This document shows, in pieces, positions 54,301-64,000 of a DNA stretch of 64,000 nucleotides. How positions within the stretch are numbered: the first letter of the stretch is position 1; the number at the start of each line of letters is the position of its first letter. The notes beneath the pieces are model-generated. The model was not told where the DNA came from. It made no database searches and was given only the letters and a program-made list of their open reading frames with translations. A program made the position numbers and the translations under genes. Origin of the DNA: Thecaphora thlaspeos (lineage: Eukaryota > Basidiomycota > Ustilaginomycetes > Urocystidales > Glomosporiaceae); contig UWYS01000002.1 in assembly GCA_900291925.1 (NCBI GenBank), positions 806,001-870,000 on the forward strand, read 5' to 3'.

Positions 54301-55973
54301 CCGAAGACCCCTTCAGCGATACAGACCGAGGCTCGGCAGGCGTGCAGCGTGCATTCAGCCTCGATCAGCCGGCCAATGAACGTGCTGGCCTCGTCGGCGG
54401 CAGCGGTGATCAAGCGTATCCCCAGGATGACGCAGCTGCGGCCGGCATCCTCGGTGGTATGGCCGCTGGCTGGAGGAGGCTGACGATGGGCCAGTACGGC
54501 TGGCTCTCTGGAGGCGGCGGGGCGAACGACCGCGAAGATCTCGATGAGGGACGGCAGCCGAGCGCCGACGGCTCTGAACATAATGAGGGCAGCGGCGACT
54601 CTGCGCTACCGACGTCGAATGTTGACGAGGCCGATGTGAGGAGCCAGCGGGCTAGCGTCTATAGTCCTTCCGCCTTGGGCCATAGCAGCCAGGGCACGCC
54701 CGCCACCCCTAATCACTCATCGCGCGAAGGGTCCGGTGGAAGCGGCGAACGGTCACAGCATTCGACCGGCAGCGACAATGCTGCCACGACAGCAGGAGTG
54801 GCCGGCACAGCAGCAGCAGCAGCAGCAGCAGCGACTGGCCTTGGAGTGGCTGGGTTTGGCCGTCGGCGGCAGGGCGAGCCCAGCATCGGCAGCCAGAGCG
54901 GTCTCAGCGGCCATTCGAGCTCGCAATCACGTCGGGGAGGTTACGCAGCCAGCGTCTCGAACTCGTCGGTCAGCGGCCGCCTGTCGGGCAGCGTCAACAC
55001 AGGCCTCGACAGTCTCAGCCAGCGTGCCAACCTCAGCTGGAGCAATACGGGCAGCAGCGCGAGCCGGTCCGCCTACGGCTCATCGCGACGCACCGGTCGA
55101 TCGGGCGGGCCGAGCGAGCTCAGCCTCAGCGGTGCCAGCACGGGGGCGGCCAGCTACAGCCCCAACGGTGTCGGCGTCGGCGCCAACCTGCTGCGCGGCA
55201 ACACTTCGAGCACGCGGGGCGGCGAGAGCTTCGACGAGGTACAGACCAGCCAGGCCAGCTACAATCCTTTGCGCCGCAGCGGCGAGTCGAGTAGCGTTCT
55301 CACCGATGCCGCCGATGTTGGTTGGGACAGCAGCGAGGCGCAGAGCAGTCGAGCGACGCAGGGCGCCAACACGAGCGGCGGCGCGGAAAAGCGCAAGCGA
55401 CCGCGCAGCAACAGCCACGACGGAGGGCCGCGACGTCTTTCGAGCCTACGGGAGGTCGGAGAGGCAGACGGTCCGTTTGCCGATCCGTCCGGGACGGGAT
55501 CGGCCCAGCCGCTTCCGCAGCCACCGGGCGGTCACTACCCCAGCACCTCTCTCGGCGACGCAGTGATGCGCTCGGTGTATCGACAGATGAGACCCACTCA
55601 CGCTGCCATCGCCGGCAGTGTTGCGACGGGGCGAGAGCGGACGGTCCCTCGCTCGCTCCAGCCGGGTGTGTCGGCACCCGCGCCTGGGGCGCTCGCCGGC
55701 TCCAGCTCGGCGCCATCTCTAGCATCGCCCAGCAACCGAGGCGGTCAGGGGGATGGTTCCACGGATGGGGTGACTGCGGCCAGCTGGCGTCCTTCCCCAC
55801 GCGTCGCCAGTGCAGCGCAGCATGCTATCGAAGCGCAGAACCGTGCCTCTTCTTCGTCGCAAGCAGAAGCACACGGCGGCTACGGCATCGAAGAGAAGCA
55901 CACCGAGGCGAACGACGACGAAACGGCTGAGCAGGGCGGGGGCGGGCTCTGGCCCAAGTTCCTCCGCTTCTAG
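51339..55973 (+). CDS. Large Ser/Gly-rich single-pass membrane protein, unknown function
   Basis: Single exon, 1544 aa. Residues about 15-95 are a folded-looking, Tyr/Val-rich segment (YSAIATVVQPYTSSQTRVVY, PYQTVDVVQGTTTS). Residues 98-225 are a Ser/Ala/Thr stalk likely to be O-mannosylated. A single membrane helix (232-253, IAGIVIGSILGLILLLLLLL) is followed by CCLRRRRK, which fixes an outside-in topology. The remaining about 1290 residues are a disordered Gly/Ser/Ala cytosolic tail. The layout recalls fungal wall-stress sensors (Wsc/Mid2 type), but no WSC cysteine pattern is present and I see no signal peptide at this ATG; an upstream exon may be missing. I do not recognise the family. Confidence 0.75.
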   Translation: MATIPLQAPGPGPTDQALPDYLSYSAIATVVQPYTSSQTRVVYNPQGGFAPYQTVDVVQGTTTSVAYTIVDVPQLYTGPFPAPPLGSLYTTPGQVLPSATATETASASASQTATATATASASATASNSDAASSSKSQSSAVTAAPTVAPSASAVPSISASDGATASDASVASVASAASASAASASSSTAAPSSTFAASTTSPYTSSSTGSAEPSATAASLPNAHNDLSGGQIAGIVIGSILGLILLLLLLLCCLRRRRKQSQGGALATAGTGAGGAAAVGAAGPRSKLAGSFTRGRARGNYAAVGAGAAGVAGAGAAAAAAAGRRGSLDSDEWEEDNLYGSGGLGFFVVGGKRQSSPRKPSLIGRRSAAVDPTSAAAGYGSGGEPSYSMANATPSSANGGRSASGSKAGLASLGLGAGLLAAAFGRKKDKGKQRASRDVDEAWDVDEAGQPLSDEEGETAERRGLMNFMADPAAARGEGGREGESGPEMREVTKGPASSWIPDSSSTSVRPGFGAAALGAGAAGAYAATSTRDGQGSSGNNTVANSLRHTRNTSSGTNSSMLPGSPPRSGTSASGYGRGSTPSPNLGFAVGSASASGSGERGGSNSTSTSGLTASGSGNSLPPPPRAPRERGPVQTLGSLAPSGAPFSSAALGDAWGAAPSAGAGGEDVPRASVETSSSSASGHGGLNPALLGVGGAAALGGLGALAAGHRESGGSTYSRGFYPSGVPLGAPHGSPDIEGHQAGHPSEASGASGGGGGGDDRLGGHLQQSDPERYSRFISSDTPLLGPGFAGEGDQATQGDRDEWDYEASPTLSGYPAAIAGDTLGAGSLAGYQRSCLPTIRSVGEFGERSGSESMLNDDTIRSSEIRSFNTGSAGSHEASGSGSARGPRVPLIYEERQTMGGEALPDYPHTTAQGSIGQVRGQSPTNDSVAGFHTLFNSPSTAPGLAPSLVSIDSHRQQKPGASSSATPAAAERFSADAGRTMEAESEDPFSDTDRGSAGVQRAFSLDQPANERAGLVGGSGDQAYPQDDAAAAGILGGMAAGWRRLTMGQYGWLSGGGGANDREDLDEGRQPSADGSEHNEGSGDSALPTSNVDEADVRSQRASVYSPSALGHSSQGTPATPNHSSREGSGGSGERSQHSTGSDNAATTAGVAGTAAAAAAAATGLGVAGFGRRRQGEPSIGSQSGLSGHSSSQSRRGGYAASVSNSSVSGRLSGSVNTGLDSLSQRANLSWSNTGSSASRSAYGSSRRTGRSGGPSELSLSGASTGAASYSPNGVGVGANLLRGNTSSTRGGESFDEVQTSQASYNPLRRSGESSSVLTDAADVGWDSSEAQSSRATQGANTSGGAEKRKRPRSNSHDGGPRRLSSLREVGEADGPFADPSGTGSAQPLPQPPGGHYPSTSLGDAVMRSVYRQMRPTHAAIAGSVATGRERTVPRSLQPGVSAPAPGALAGSSSAPSLASPSNRGGQGDGSTDGVTAASWRPSPRVASAAQHAIEAQNRASSSSQAEAHGGYGIEEKHTEANDDETAEQGGGGLWPKFLRF

Positions 55974-57159
55974 CGGCGACCTGCACAAATCTCACACACG
56001 GACTCTTTTCTTTCCCCTGCCCTCTCCCATCTCTATGAATTAAGTATTTATGTATCAGACGCAGTCAAGACAGCATCGTTCCGCCTCTATCTGGACTCGT
56101 CTCGCCCTGTCTTTCGGCATGTATTTCTCCCCCGGCCCCTTTCGCTTATGGTAGCTGCGCTTTGTAGGGAGTAGCACACGTTCAAAATAGCATTGCCCTG
56201 ATCTTGATGAACCTCAGAAAGACTGATGATGTTTCCTGTATGTGTGTGCGCTGTCGCGATCGTACGACAGAGAGGCTGCCGACTAGATACGGCGGGGTCG
56301 GTCGGTCGCATTAAAAATCATTTTATTGCTCTCGGCGAGGCCGTGGAGGTTGGGGACTTTTTTTGTCGACCAGGCAGCGACGGGCCAACTCAGAGGGAGC
56401 GCGAGTGGTCTGTGCGTCATGCGACCGCCGGTGAGGCTGGGGAAAGGGCGCTGCGCGACGTAGCTGTGAGGCGTGAGGCTCCCCTCTGGCTTGACCCCCT
56501 ACGTGCGTCTTGTCCTGGCTCGCGTGTGGCCGGGCAAGTCATCGCAGCAGCCCGCCGAACCCTGTAAAGTAGACTTCCTCGCGCGCCTCGGCCCTTTCAA
56601 ATAGACATCGATCATCTCAGCCACACGCGCACGGCCGGAGGCTAGGCGTTTGACGTCCGAGGCCTTTGCTGCTGGCTCGGTGGCTTCCCGCTCTTTTTGC
56701 CACTCCCGCGCTTTGGCTCTTTCTCGCCGAGCTGGCTCGCCTTTGTGGCTCTGACTCAAGCAAGGCAACTCAGCTCTGTCGTGACGCTGCTCTTGACGAG
56801 GCTGCTTGCGGGGAAACGGGCAAAGGATGACGCACCGCGGTGGCTTCGGGCGGCTCCGCGCGGCTCCGGGTTTCTGGCGGCCGACCTGTTGGCCTGGCCC
56901 GCGATGCCCTTGCCTCCTTCCGCCTTATTTCACCACCACCACCACCACCACCATCCCCGTCCCCTTTCTCTAACTTCTCTAGACGCCCTCAAGCACTTTT
57001 CACAAACCGCAACGCGCACACACACTAAGCCACGCATCTCCTCGCCCCTCGGATATCGCATAGACCAAGCCATCCTCTGGCTGGACGAGCGTGACGTCCA
57101 CATACATTGTTGATTCCCACAGCATCCCCTGCCGCGCTCAACGACCACCCAGCACAAAC
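55974..57159. promoter_or_regulatory. Intergenic and neutral trehalase promoter region
   Basis: 1.2 kb. Several CCCCT cores (for example near 56483, 56497, 57043) could be stress-response elements like those of yeast NTH1, but the core is only five bases. A CCACCACCACC tract at about 56931-56953 precedes the leader. Confidence 0.4.
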
Positions 57160-59964
57160 ATGTTGGTGCCGCAGCAGCAGCAAAATCATCAGGGACAGAG
57201 CGCAGCTGCCCCTGCTGTCCCGCTCTCGTCTCGCAGCCCCTCCGCCAGGAACCAGGACGCCGACGATTACTACACCGAGCTCGATGCAGACGACACCACC
57301 GCCTCCCGAGATCACTTCCGCTCCCTCACTTCCCAGATGCGCAAGGCCAGCATGAGCTCGAGCGCCGTATCTGCCTCGGACGACAGCTTCGAGGTGACCG
57401 CCAACGGCGCCTCGACACCAAAGGCAGACGTCAGGAGCGCACCGCTAGACATCCCCGCTGCCCCCGGCCTCCAGCCCGCCGGCGGCGCACGCCAGGTCGC
57501 GCAGATCGACGAGATCCCCGATCGGGACCAGGCCTACGGCGAGGACCAGGACAAGGCAACTCTTCTCTCCGGAAGCTTCGGCAGGAGCGCCATGGAAAAT
57601 ATCGACGCCGACAAGCAGAGGCAGATGCAGCGGGCACGCGGCGTCGTCCGCACCTACAGCATGGGCCAGCAGAAGCGGAGGCCCAATAAGATGAACGACG
57701 ACACCATCATCCGCGCCAGGCGCCTCAGCCACGACGCTAGCCACGAGGCGCCGCGCCGCTTCATCGTCGACGTCGAGGAGACGATGCGCCTCGTCCTCGA
57801 ACAGGAGGACACTGACGGCAACTTCCAGATCTGCATCACCGACAGCGGCCCAAAGGTCCTCTCGCTCGGCACCGCCACCAGCAACGGCTACAAGAGCTTC
57901 GACATCCGCGGCACCTACATGCTCTCGAACCTTCTTCAGGAGCTCGCCCTCGCCCGCGAGCATGGTCGCAAGCGCATCGTGCTCGACGAGGCTAGGCTGA
58001 CCGAGAACCCGGTCGACCGCCTCTCGCGGATGATCAGCCAGACCTTCTGGCACAACCTCACCCGCCGCATCGACGGTGACGGCCTCGAAGCCATCCTCTC
58101 GGACCCCAAGAACCGCTCCAAGTCGCAGAGCCCGCGCATCTACGTCCCCGCCTCCGAGACCGAGATGCTCGCCTACTACAAGAAGGTGGCCGTAGAGCGG
58201 CCCTCGCTCAACCTCTCGGTCGAGGCGCTCCCACACAAGATCACGGCCGACTACACGCGCGACCTCAACGACAGGCCGGGCCTGCTCGCCCTCGCGATGC
58301 GCGACGACCTCGACTCGGCGACCGGCGAAAAGCGCGGCCTCAAGGGTATTCCGTTCGTCGTCCCCGGCGCGCGCTTCAACGAGCTCTACAACTGGGACAG
58401 CTACTTCATCGCGCTCGGCCTCGTCGTCGACAACCTCGTCGACCTCGCCAAGGGCATCGTCGACCACTTCATCTTCCAGATCAAGCACTACGGCAAGATC
58501 CTCAACGGCAACCGCACCTACTACCTGATGCGCGCTCAGCCACCGTTTCTGACCGACCTTGCACTCCAGGTCTACTCGCGCCTCGACCCGGCCAATGACG
58601 CCGAGAACAAGGAGTGGCTCCTCCAGGCGATCCGCGCCGCGATCAAGGAGTACCACACGGTCTGGATGAGCGAGCCGCGCTACGACCGCAAGACACAGCT
58701 CTCGCGCTACCGGCCTGAGGGCCTCGGCGTCCCGCCCGAGACTGAGGCGTCGCACTTTACCCACGTGCTGAGGCCCTACGCCGAGAAGCACGGCTGCAGC
58801 GTCAACGAGTTCACGCGCAAGTACAACTTCGGCGAGATCAAGGAGCCCGAGCTCGACCTCTACTTTATGCACGACCGCGCGGTCCGCGAGAGCGGCCACG
58901 ACACGACGTACCGCTTCGAGAAGCGCTGCGCCGACCTCGCCACCATCGACCTCAACGCGCTGCTTTATAAGTACGAGGTCGACATTGCGACGGCGATCCG
59001 TGAGGTCTTTGACGACAAGCTCGAGCTGGTCGATGATTTCCTCCTGCACGGGCCCCTTCCTCCCTCGCTGGCCTCTTCGACCCCCGCCGACGGCAAGCCG
59101 TCGCGCTCGATCGAGACGCCGCAGACGAGCGCCGAGTGGTTCGCGCGCGCCGCCCACCGCAAGGCGCAGGTGGACAAGTATTGCTGGAACGACGGCATGG
59201 GCCTCTACTACGACTACGACACGCGCATTGAGGAGCAGAGCGTCTACGAGAGCGTCACTGCATTCTGGGCCATGTGGGCGGGCATGGCGAGCGAAGACCA
59301 GGCGGCGAAGCTGGTGCACAAGTCGCTCAAGAAGTTTGAGGTCCAGGGCGGCCTCGTCTCGGGCACCGAGGACTCGCGCGGCAAGGTCTCGCTCGACCGC
59401 CCCAACCGGCAGTGGGACTACCCCTATGCGTGGCCGCCGCACAACGTGCTCGCCTGGGTCGGCCTGGAGCGCTACGGTTACCTCGAGGAGGCGAGGAGGC
59501 TCGCCTACCGCTGGCTCTACATGATGACGGTCGCGTTCGTCGACTTTAACGGGACCGTACCGGAGAAGTGAGTCGGCGCCGACGGTGATCGATTGTGGCG
59601 AAACAGCACTGACGACGTGGTTTGGTTTTTTTTGGTTTTCTCCACCGCGGCCTTCGCCTGGCATGCCCGCAGGTTCGACGCTGTCAACCTGAGCCACATG
59701 GTTGACGCCGAGTACGGCAACCAAGGGCTCGATTTTGCATTCGTCCCCAAGGAGGGATTCGGGTAAGTGGCGGCCGGCCGACCGGAAGTGACTAGCCGAT
59801 GAGACCAAGCTCTAACCACCGCTTCTTATCTCCGCACCTCGGTCCGTGCTGCCAGCTGGATGAACTCGAGCTACCAGGTGGGCCTGACATTCCTCACCAC
59901 GCACCAGAGGCGTACGGTGGCGGCGCTCCAGCACCCTGACGACTTTTACGACACCAGGAGGTAG
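57160..59964 (+). CDS. NTH1: Neutral trehalase
   Basis: Three exons: 57160-59567, 59673-59762, 59856-59964; 868 aa. GH37 signatures: [43 protein letters not shown] and [10 protein letters not shown]. Upstream of the catalytic domain is the calcium-binding [16 protein letters not shown] found in fungal neutral trehalases, and the regulatory tail contains basic phosphosite contexts (RRLSHD, RKAS), as expected for PKA control with 14-3-3 binding. It hydrolyses cytosolic trehalose to two glucose when stress ends. The two short 3' exons restore [12 protein letters not shown] and the [10 protein letters not shown] tail, so the C-terminus matches family length. No signal peptide, which separates it from acid trehalase. 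Confidence 0.96.
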
Positions 59965-60985
59965 CGTGTGTGCCGACGCCTAGGCAGAGACGGAGATGTA
60001 GGTCCCGAATGAGCGGAAGGAAATGTTATTCCAACTCTCGAAGAAGCTCTTGGCGTGGCGCGGGCTGGAAAACGAAGGACGGCGTCACGTTTTGCTTGCT
60101 TCCATCACACGGCGATGGTCATGAAAATGTGCGGTGCGCCTTGCTTGCCGGCTGGTGGACCGGCGGCCGGAGTGACGCTGCGGGATTTTATATTGCTGGT
60201 AGAGTGACTGTGCGGGGATGACGAACAATCCTGCACTGCACTGCTGCAGCGGCGATCCCTTTTGGCCAGGGGGGTCTGTGTCACGCAGGGATGTGCTGTG
60301 CTCTCGTGTCGAGGGGCCAGGGCGGTTGCTTGCAGGAACGACGGGCTGCCATAACGTGTACAGTACTGTAGCGCGCAGGTCGAATGTAGTTGTTGTTGGC
60401 GATCGGCCGCATCGGATCTGAGCCCGATGGAATCAGACCGATCGGGCTGCGGTCAGCCGCCGACTCGCCATGGGAGCTACTACCACCAGGTCTAGACCAC
60501 CTAGGCCTAGGCCTTGCGGGTAGAAGCCTTGCAGGACGCCGACAACATCCCAAGAGCATCTCAGAGACCCAAGGCATGCTTGTGGGATTGCTGGGGACCG
60601 TCTAATGTACAAATAGAGGCTCCTGGGCACCATCGTCGAGCTGGAACCAATCAGCCTTGACATCTATCTTCTACAGTTGTGACATAGATTTGCCTGAATT
60701 AGGTAGGTCAAAATACCGGCGGGGCGGTGCGAAGGCGTGAAAACGGTTGGTGAGGGCCAAGGTGCAAATGGCGTGTTGCACTTACGTAACCCTGCTTGCT
60801 CGCCAGCCTCGCTGCTTGTCGTCTTCCTCCTTTCACCATCACTATCCTCTCTCACTACGATCCTCATCCAGCATCGACACACACCACTGCTGCGAATATC
60901 ACAACGTACCTGCACTCACACCCACATACACGCACGCGCGCACGCACTCGCTCTCAACTCTTGACGCCCCCACCAACCGACAACG
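59965..60985. other. Intergenic, trehalase to glutathione peroxidase
   Basis: 1.0 kb without a gene. It holds the 12-nt palindrome TACAGTACTGTA at 60359-60370 and a second palindrome CCTAGGCCTAGG at about 60509-60520. A CACACA-type leader precedes the peroxidase. Confidence 0.45.
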
Positions 60986-61592
60986 ATGGTGACCTTCTAC
61001 GATCTCAAGGCCACCAAGCCGAACCAGGAGTCGCTCAACTTGGACCAACTCAAGGGAAAGGTGGTTCTGATCTTTAACAGTGCATCAAAGTGCGGCTACA
61101 CGGTGCAACTGAAGGAGCTGGAAGAGCTCAACCAAAAGTACCGAGACCAAGGTCTGGTAGTCGTCGGGTTCCCTTGCAACCAATTCGCCTCTCAAGATCC
61201 AGAGGGAGACAATGAGATCCAGTCTTTCTGCCAGAGGGTGAGCTGTCCTCGTGTTGCTCGCATGTCTTAGCACTGTCGCTCATGCTCCCCCACCCCCCCT
61301 TTCCTTTCCTTTCCTTTCCCTTGCCTCCGACAACTTCAACCCAACCTCTTTACCGCAGAACTACGGCGTCACTTTCCCCATGATGGCCAAATCCGACGTC
61401 AACGGTAACAACACCAACGAAGTCTTCGCCTACCTCAAGAAAGAACGAAAGGGCGTCCTGGGCACCGAGATGATCAAGTGGAACTTTACAAAGTTTCTCG
61501 TCGACAGGCAGGGCAACGTCGTCGAGCGGTACGGAAGCAGCACCAAGCCCTCCGCCATCGCCGACGCCATTGAGAAGCTGCTGAAGCAGTAG
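60986..61592 (+). CDS. GPX: Thioredoxin-dependent glutathione peroxidase-like enzyme (Gpx3/Hyr1)
   Basis: Two exons: 60986-61237 and 61359-61592; 161 aa, the usual cytosolic size. Peroxidatic Cys36 lies in NSASKCGYT and the resolving-type Cys82 in SFCQR, the same numbering as yeast Gpx3 (Cys36/Cys82). PCNQF and WNFTKFLVDRQG supply the Gln and Trp/Asn of the catalytic set. No selenocysteine. By analogy it reduces hydroperoxides using thioredoxin and may act as an oxidant sensor. The splice gives CQRNYGVTFP, matching the family. It converges on ASK1; the stop codons are 316 bp apart. Confidence 0.95.
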
Positions 61593-61908
61593 CGAAAGCG
61601 CTTGGGCGCCGCGACGGTCCAGAAGGAGGAGACAGACACGAGATAGGCAGAGGAAGGTTACGTATGGTAGAGCGCTGGATGGTAAGCGTTCGTCAGTTTC
61701 GCCGCTCAATGCTAATCCTCCGTTGCTCCGTACGCTGCCACGAGGCTTGTTGTCGCTCCTAGCGCCGATACAAGACGACCAGCTTAATCACACATTCTCT
61801 GGGGATTCGATCTGCATACCGTTCGCACGCTGAATTCTCGAGTCAGACGATCGACGAGGACAGGTGTGCGACGTGAGACGCTTGAGTGCAAGGAGAGAAG
61901 GGAGCGAC
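61593..61908. other. Convergent intergenic region, GPX / ASK1
   Basis: 316 bp of probable overlapping 3' UTRs; no gene or repeat is visible. Confidence 0.4.
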
Positions 61909-64000
61909 CTATCGACGAGCGGACTGGCCAAAGTGCATCGGCGTCGGGCTCGGGGCTGAGTAGGTGTCGTCGCTGCGTCGCGGCGCGGACGAGGCCAAAG
62001 GGGGGCCAGGTAGGGCGATTCAGCTACATCAAGTCGACGGCATCGTCGGTCAGGCAAGATCTCGGGTACTCACCGATCAATGAGCGGCCTGCCGCCGTGT
62101 ATGGTGCCCATCTCGTCCACCTGTCCCCACACGACGAAATCAGCCTCATCCTGCGTTGTCCCGCCTATCGTCCTGCCCGGCTCCCTCTCGCCCGCTCTCG
62201 CACTGACGCCTGCGGCTCCAGCTCCAAGATTGCTAAACGGATTCCTCAGTCCTTCCTCTGTCGTCCGCTGCGACTGTGGTTTGGGCACGCCGAATAGCGT
62301 ATCGTCCTCGATGCTTCGCCCACCGCCACCGCCCACGCGCGAGTTTGAAGAGACGCTCGAACTCGTCCAGCCCGTACTGGTGGACTGGTCGCACGCCTGA
62401 CTCAAGACCGAGTAGCGCGAACTCGCAGCTGAAGGAGGGGGTTGCATGTCCTCTTCCTCTTCCTCCAGGTCGTCTTCCGAGTCGAGCGACGAGTCTTCGT
62501 CGGAATCTTCGTCGTCTTCCTCCTCCGGCAGCGCGTGGATCGGCCCACCGCCCAGCGCGACGGCCGACAGCTTCGTCCCCAGGTTCTGAGGCACCTTCTC
62601 GTCCTCGTCGTCCGACGACGAACGTCCGTGACGTCGCCCCGCAGTCAGCCCTTCGTCCTCGTCCATCAGCATCGCAGCGGCGCTGGACGTCACCGATCCC
62701 TCCAGATCGGCGCCGCTCGGTCCGCGTCGCAGGAGACTGGCGCTCGAATTGGCGGCAAACGAGCCGGCCTGCGGCGTCACCTCGGGCGTCGTCGACATGC
62801 GCGGTCTCGAAGTAGTGGTGGCCCCGCCGCCGCCGGCAGAGAGCGGGGGGCCCTTTTTCGTGAGCGTCGGCGGGGTAGGCATGCTGTCGCGACGACGGTG
62901 AAAACCAGCTGCGGCGGCGGCGCGCGAGACGGCCTTTGCTTCTTTCTTGGTACGCGAGAGGGGCGTCCCCACCGGCCCGGCTGGTCGAGCGCTGCTGCCA
63001 CTCGCCCGACTGTGGACGCTGCTGACGCTGCCGGGCACGAGCACGCCCTTGCGCCTTTCCGTCCCTGCCTGACTTGGCGTACCCACGTCGTCGTTGTCGA
63101 CCCGCATCGCGGCTGCGGCGGATCGCAGGTTGGCCTGGCCGGTCGAGCGCGAGGCTCCCACGCTTTTTAGCAGGTCTTCAACCATCAGTCTCGCCGCCTC
63201 CTTTGCCGGCGTCTTGGCGTACTTGCTCTGCGGCACCGAAAACTGCATCGTCACGGGTGGAGACATTCCCGCAGGCCAACCAAAGGAGTCGGCATCCTCG
63301 CCCGAGTCCCACTCCGACGCCGTGTCCCCTTCACCCTTGTTGGCCTTGCCGCGACGGTTGCTGTCGGGGACAGAGGCTTTACCCTTGTCCGCGCCTTTGC
63401 CCGCGCCGCCCTTTTGCACCCTGGCGTTTAGCGGCGTCTTGCGTAGATCGACGATGCCGTTCCACATCTTGACGCTGGCCGGCTGTGCAAAGGGGTTCTG
63501 CGTCGACGAGCTGCCGCGAGGCGTCACCTCGAAGCGCGTGAGCGAGCTGCGTGGTTTGCGTCCGCCGCCGACACCGCCAGCGCCGCTCGCGGTGGCATCG
63601 CGTTTGCGCTGTTCCTGGTTTAGCACCTTGTGGAGCAGAGGTCCCCGCGCGCGAGACGTAGCCGCCGACGCCGGCGGCTTCTTTGCGTTCCGGCTCGGCG
63701 AGCTCGAAGAAGCAATGTGCTTCGACAGGCGCGGAGGCGGGGCGATGGGCGATGTATCAGTGAGGTCCGCCTCATCGGGGTCGCGATGCAAAATATCGAG
63801 GTCCTCGACTTCCCGTGCGAGTGCGGAGCGGTCCATCTCGATCGTCTCGTCGTTGGTGACGTCGTCGTAGTAGACCTTGTCGGTGGCGCCCTGGCGGCGA
63901 TTTGACGCGAGGTCGCGCTGACGCTGGTGCGACTGGAGGACGCTGTCGTTGGCGCTGTCGTCTGGCCGGCCGAGATCCTGGGTCAGATCCCGGCGTAACC
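61909..64000 (-). CDS. ASK1: DASH complex subunit Ask1 (5' end outside window)
   Basis: Open from the right edge of the window; exon 64000-62074 and a last exon 61972-61909 (GTGAGT donor, ACGCAG acceptor, phase 2). Family blocks are WNGIVDLRKTPLN and SPPVTMQFSVPQSKYAKTPAKEAARLMVEDLL, which match the conserved Ask1 central motif including the SP/TP phosphosites used by Cdk1. Acidic runs (EDDEDSDEDSS, DDLEEEEED) and the DDTLFGVPK motif follow. The frame continues upstream of the internal ATG at 63836 to the edge (ending VYYDDVTNDETIEM before it), so the N-terminal helical Ask1 domain is partly or wholly outside. The last exon ends SPTPMHFGQSARR. Role: kinetochore-microtubule coupling in the DASH/Dam1 ring. 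Confidence 0.88.

Noticed and set aside
57445..59808. 787-codon open frame antisense to trehalase
   Set aside because: Mirrors the strongly biased trehalase codons; no recognisable protein.

Overview
The window is fungal nuclear DNA. Genes are GC-rich and split by short introns, most with GTGAGT-type donors, a CTGAC element and a YAG acceptor. The protein set (DASH subunit Ask1, Cdc4/Mlc1 light chain, HDEL-tailed BiP, fungal neutral trehalase, GRGGAGN-repeat DUF3602 protein, PF10342-type surface protein) fits a basidiomycete, probably Ustilaginomycotina. The species placement is inference: no rDNA array or mitochondrial marker is present.

Layout, left to right. 0.1-9.4 kb: an M16 metallopeptidase (-), COX17 (+), elongin C (+), then about 2.9 kb with no gene I can support. 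9.4-20.9 kb: a large SAM methyltransferase (+), a nucleoside hydrolase (-), the Cdc4-type myosin light chain (+), a Pcp1-type mitochondrial rhomboid (-) and a DUF3602 protein (-). 22.4-30.6 kb: exosome RRP45 (+), a secreted S1/P1 nuclease (-), an unrecognised LRR protein (+), ATP synthase subunit g (-) and a WBP4-like spliceosomal zinc-finger protein (+). 30.8 kb: an isolated 5S rRNA gene. 32.3-34.5 kb: ER chaperone BiP/Kar2 (+). 34.5-38.4 kb: a 3.9 kb gene-poor stretch rich in TACTGTA/TACAGTA motifs. 38.4-50.0 kb: a GPI-type surface protein, an ERCC6L2-like Snf2 helicase, a ten-exon GT31-like glycosyltransferase (all +), a MOSC-domain protein (-) and ALG13 (+), the last two sharing a 146-bp divergent promoter. 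51.3-64 kb: a 1544-aa Ser/Gly-rich membrane protein (+), neutral trehalase (+), a glutathione peroxidase (+) and Ask1 (-), whose 5' end runs off the window.

There is no operon-like or biosynthetic cluster. The genes are mostly housekeeping ones in mixed orientation. Mitochondrial functions recur (COX17, ATP20, PCP1, possibly the M16 peptidase), as do secretory-pathway functions (BiP, ALG13, GT31, S1/P1 nuclease, GPI protein). I found no CRISPR array, no intact transposon and no convincing tRNA.

The strongest unexplained signals are: (1) an intergenic TAC(A/T)GTA motif, including two exact copies of the palindrome TACAGTACTGTA; (2) a divergent 5S gene whose stems look maintained by compensatory changes; (3) several gene-model irregularities, namely a frame break and an altered motif III in the helicase, an out-of-frame C-terminal motif in the MOSC gene, and a five-base terminal exon in elongin C. 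Splice sites and starts were worked out by hand from sequence; none is confirmed by transcript data.
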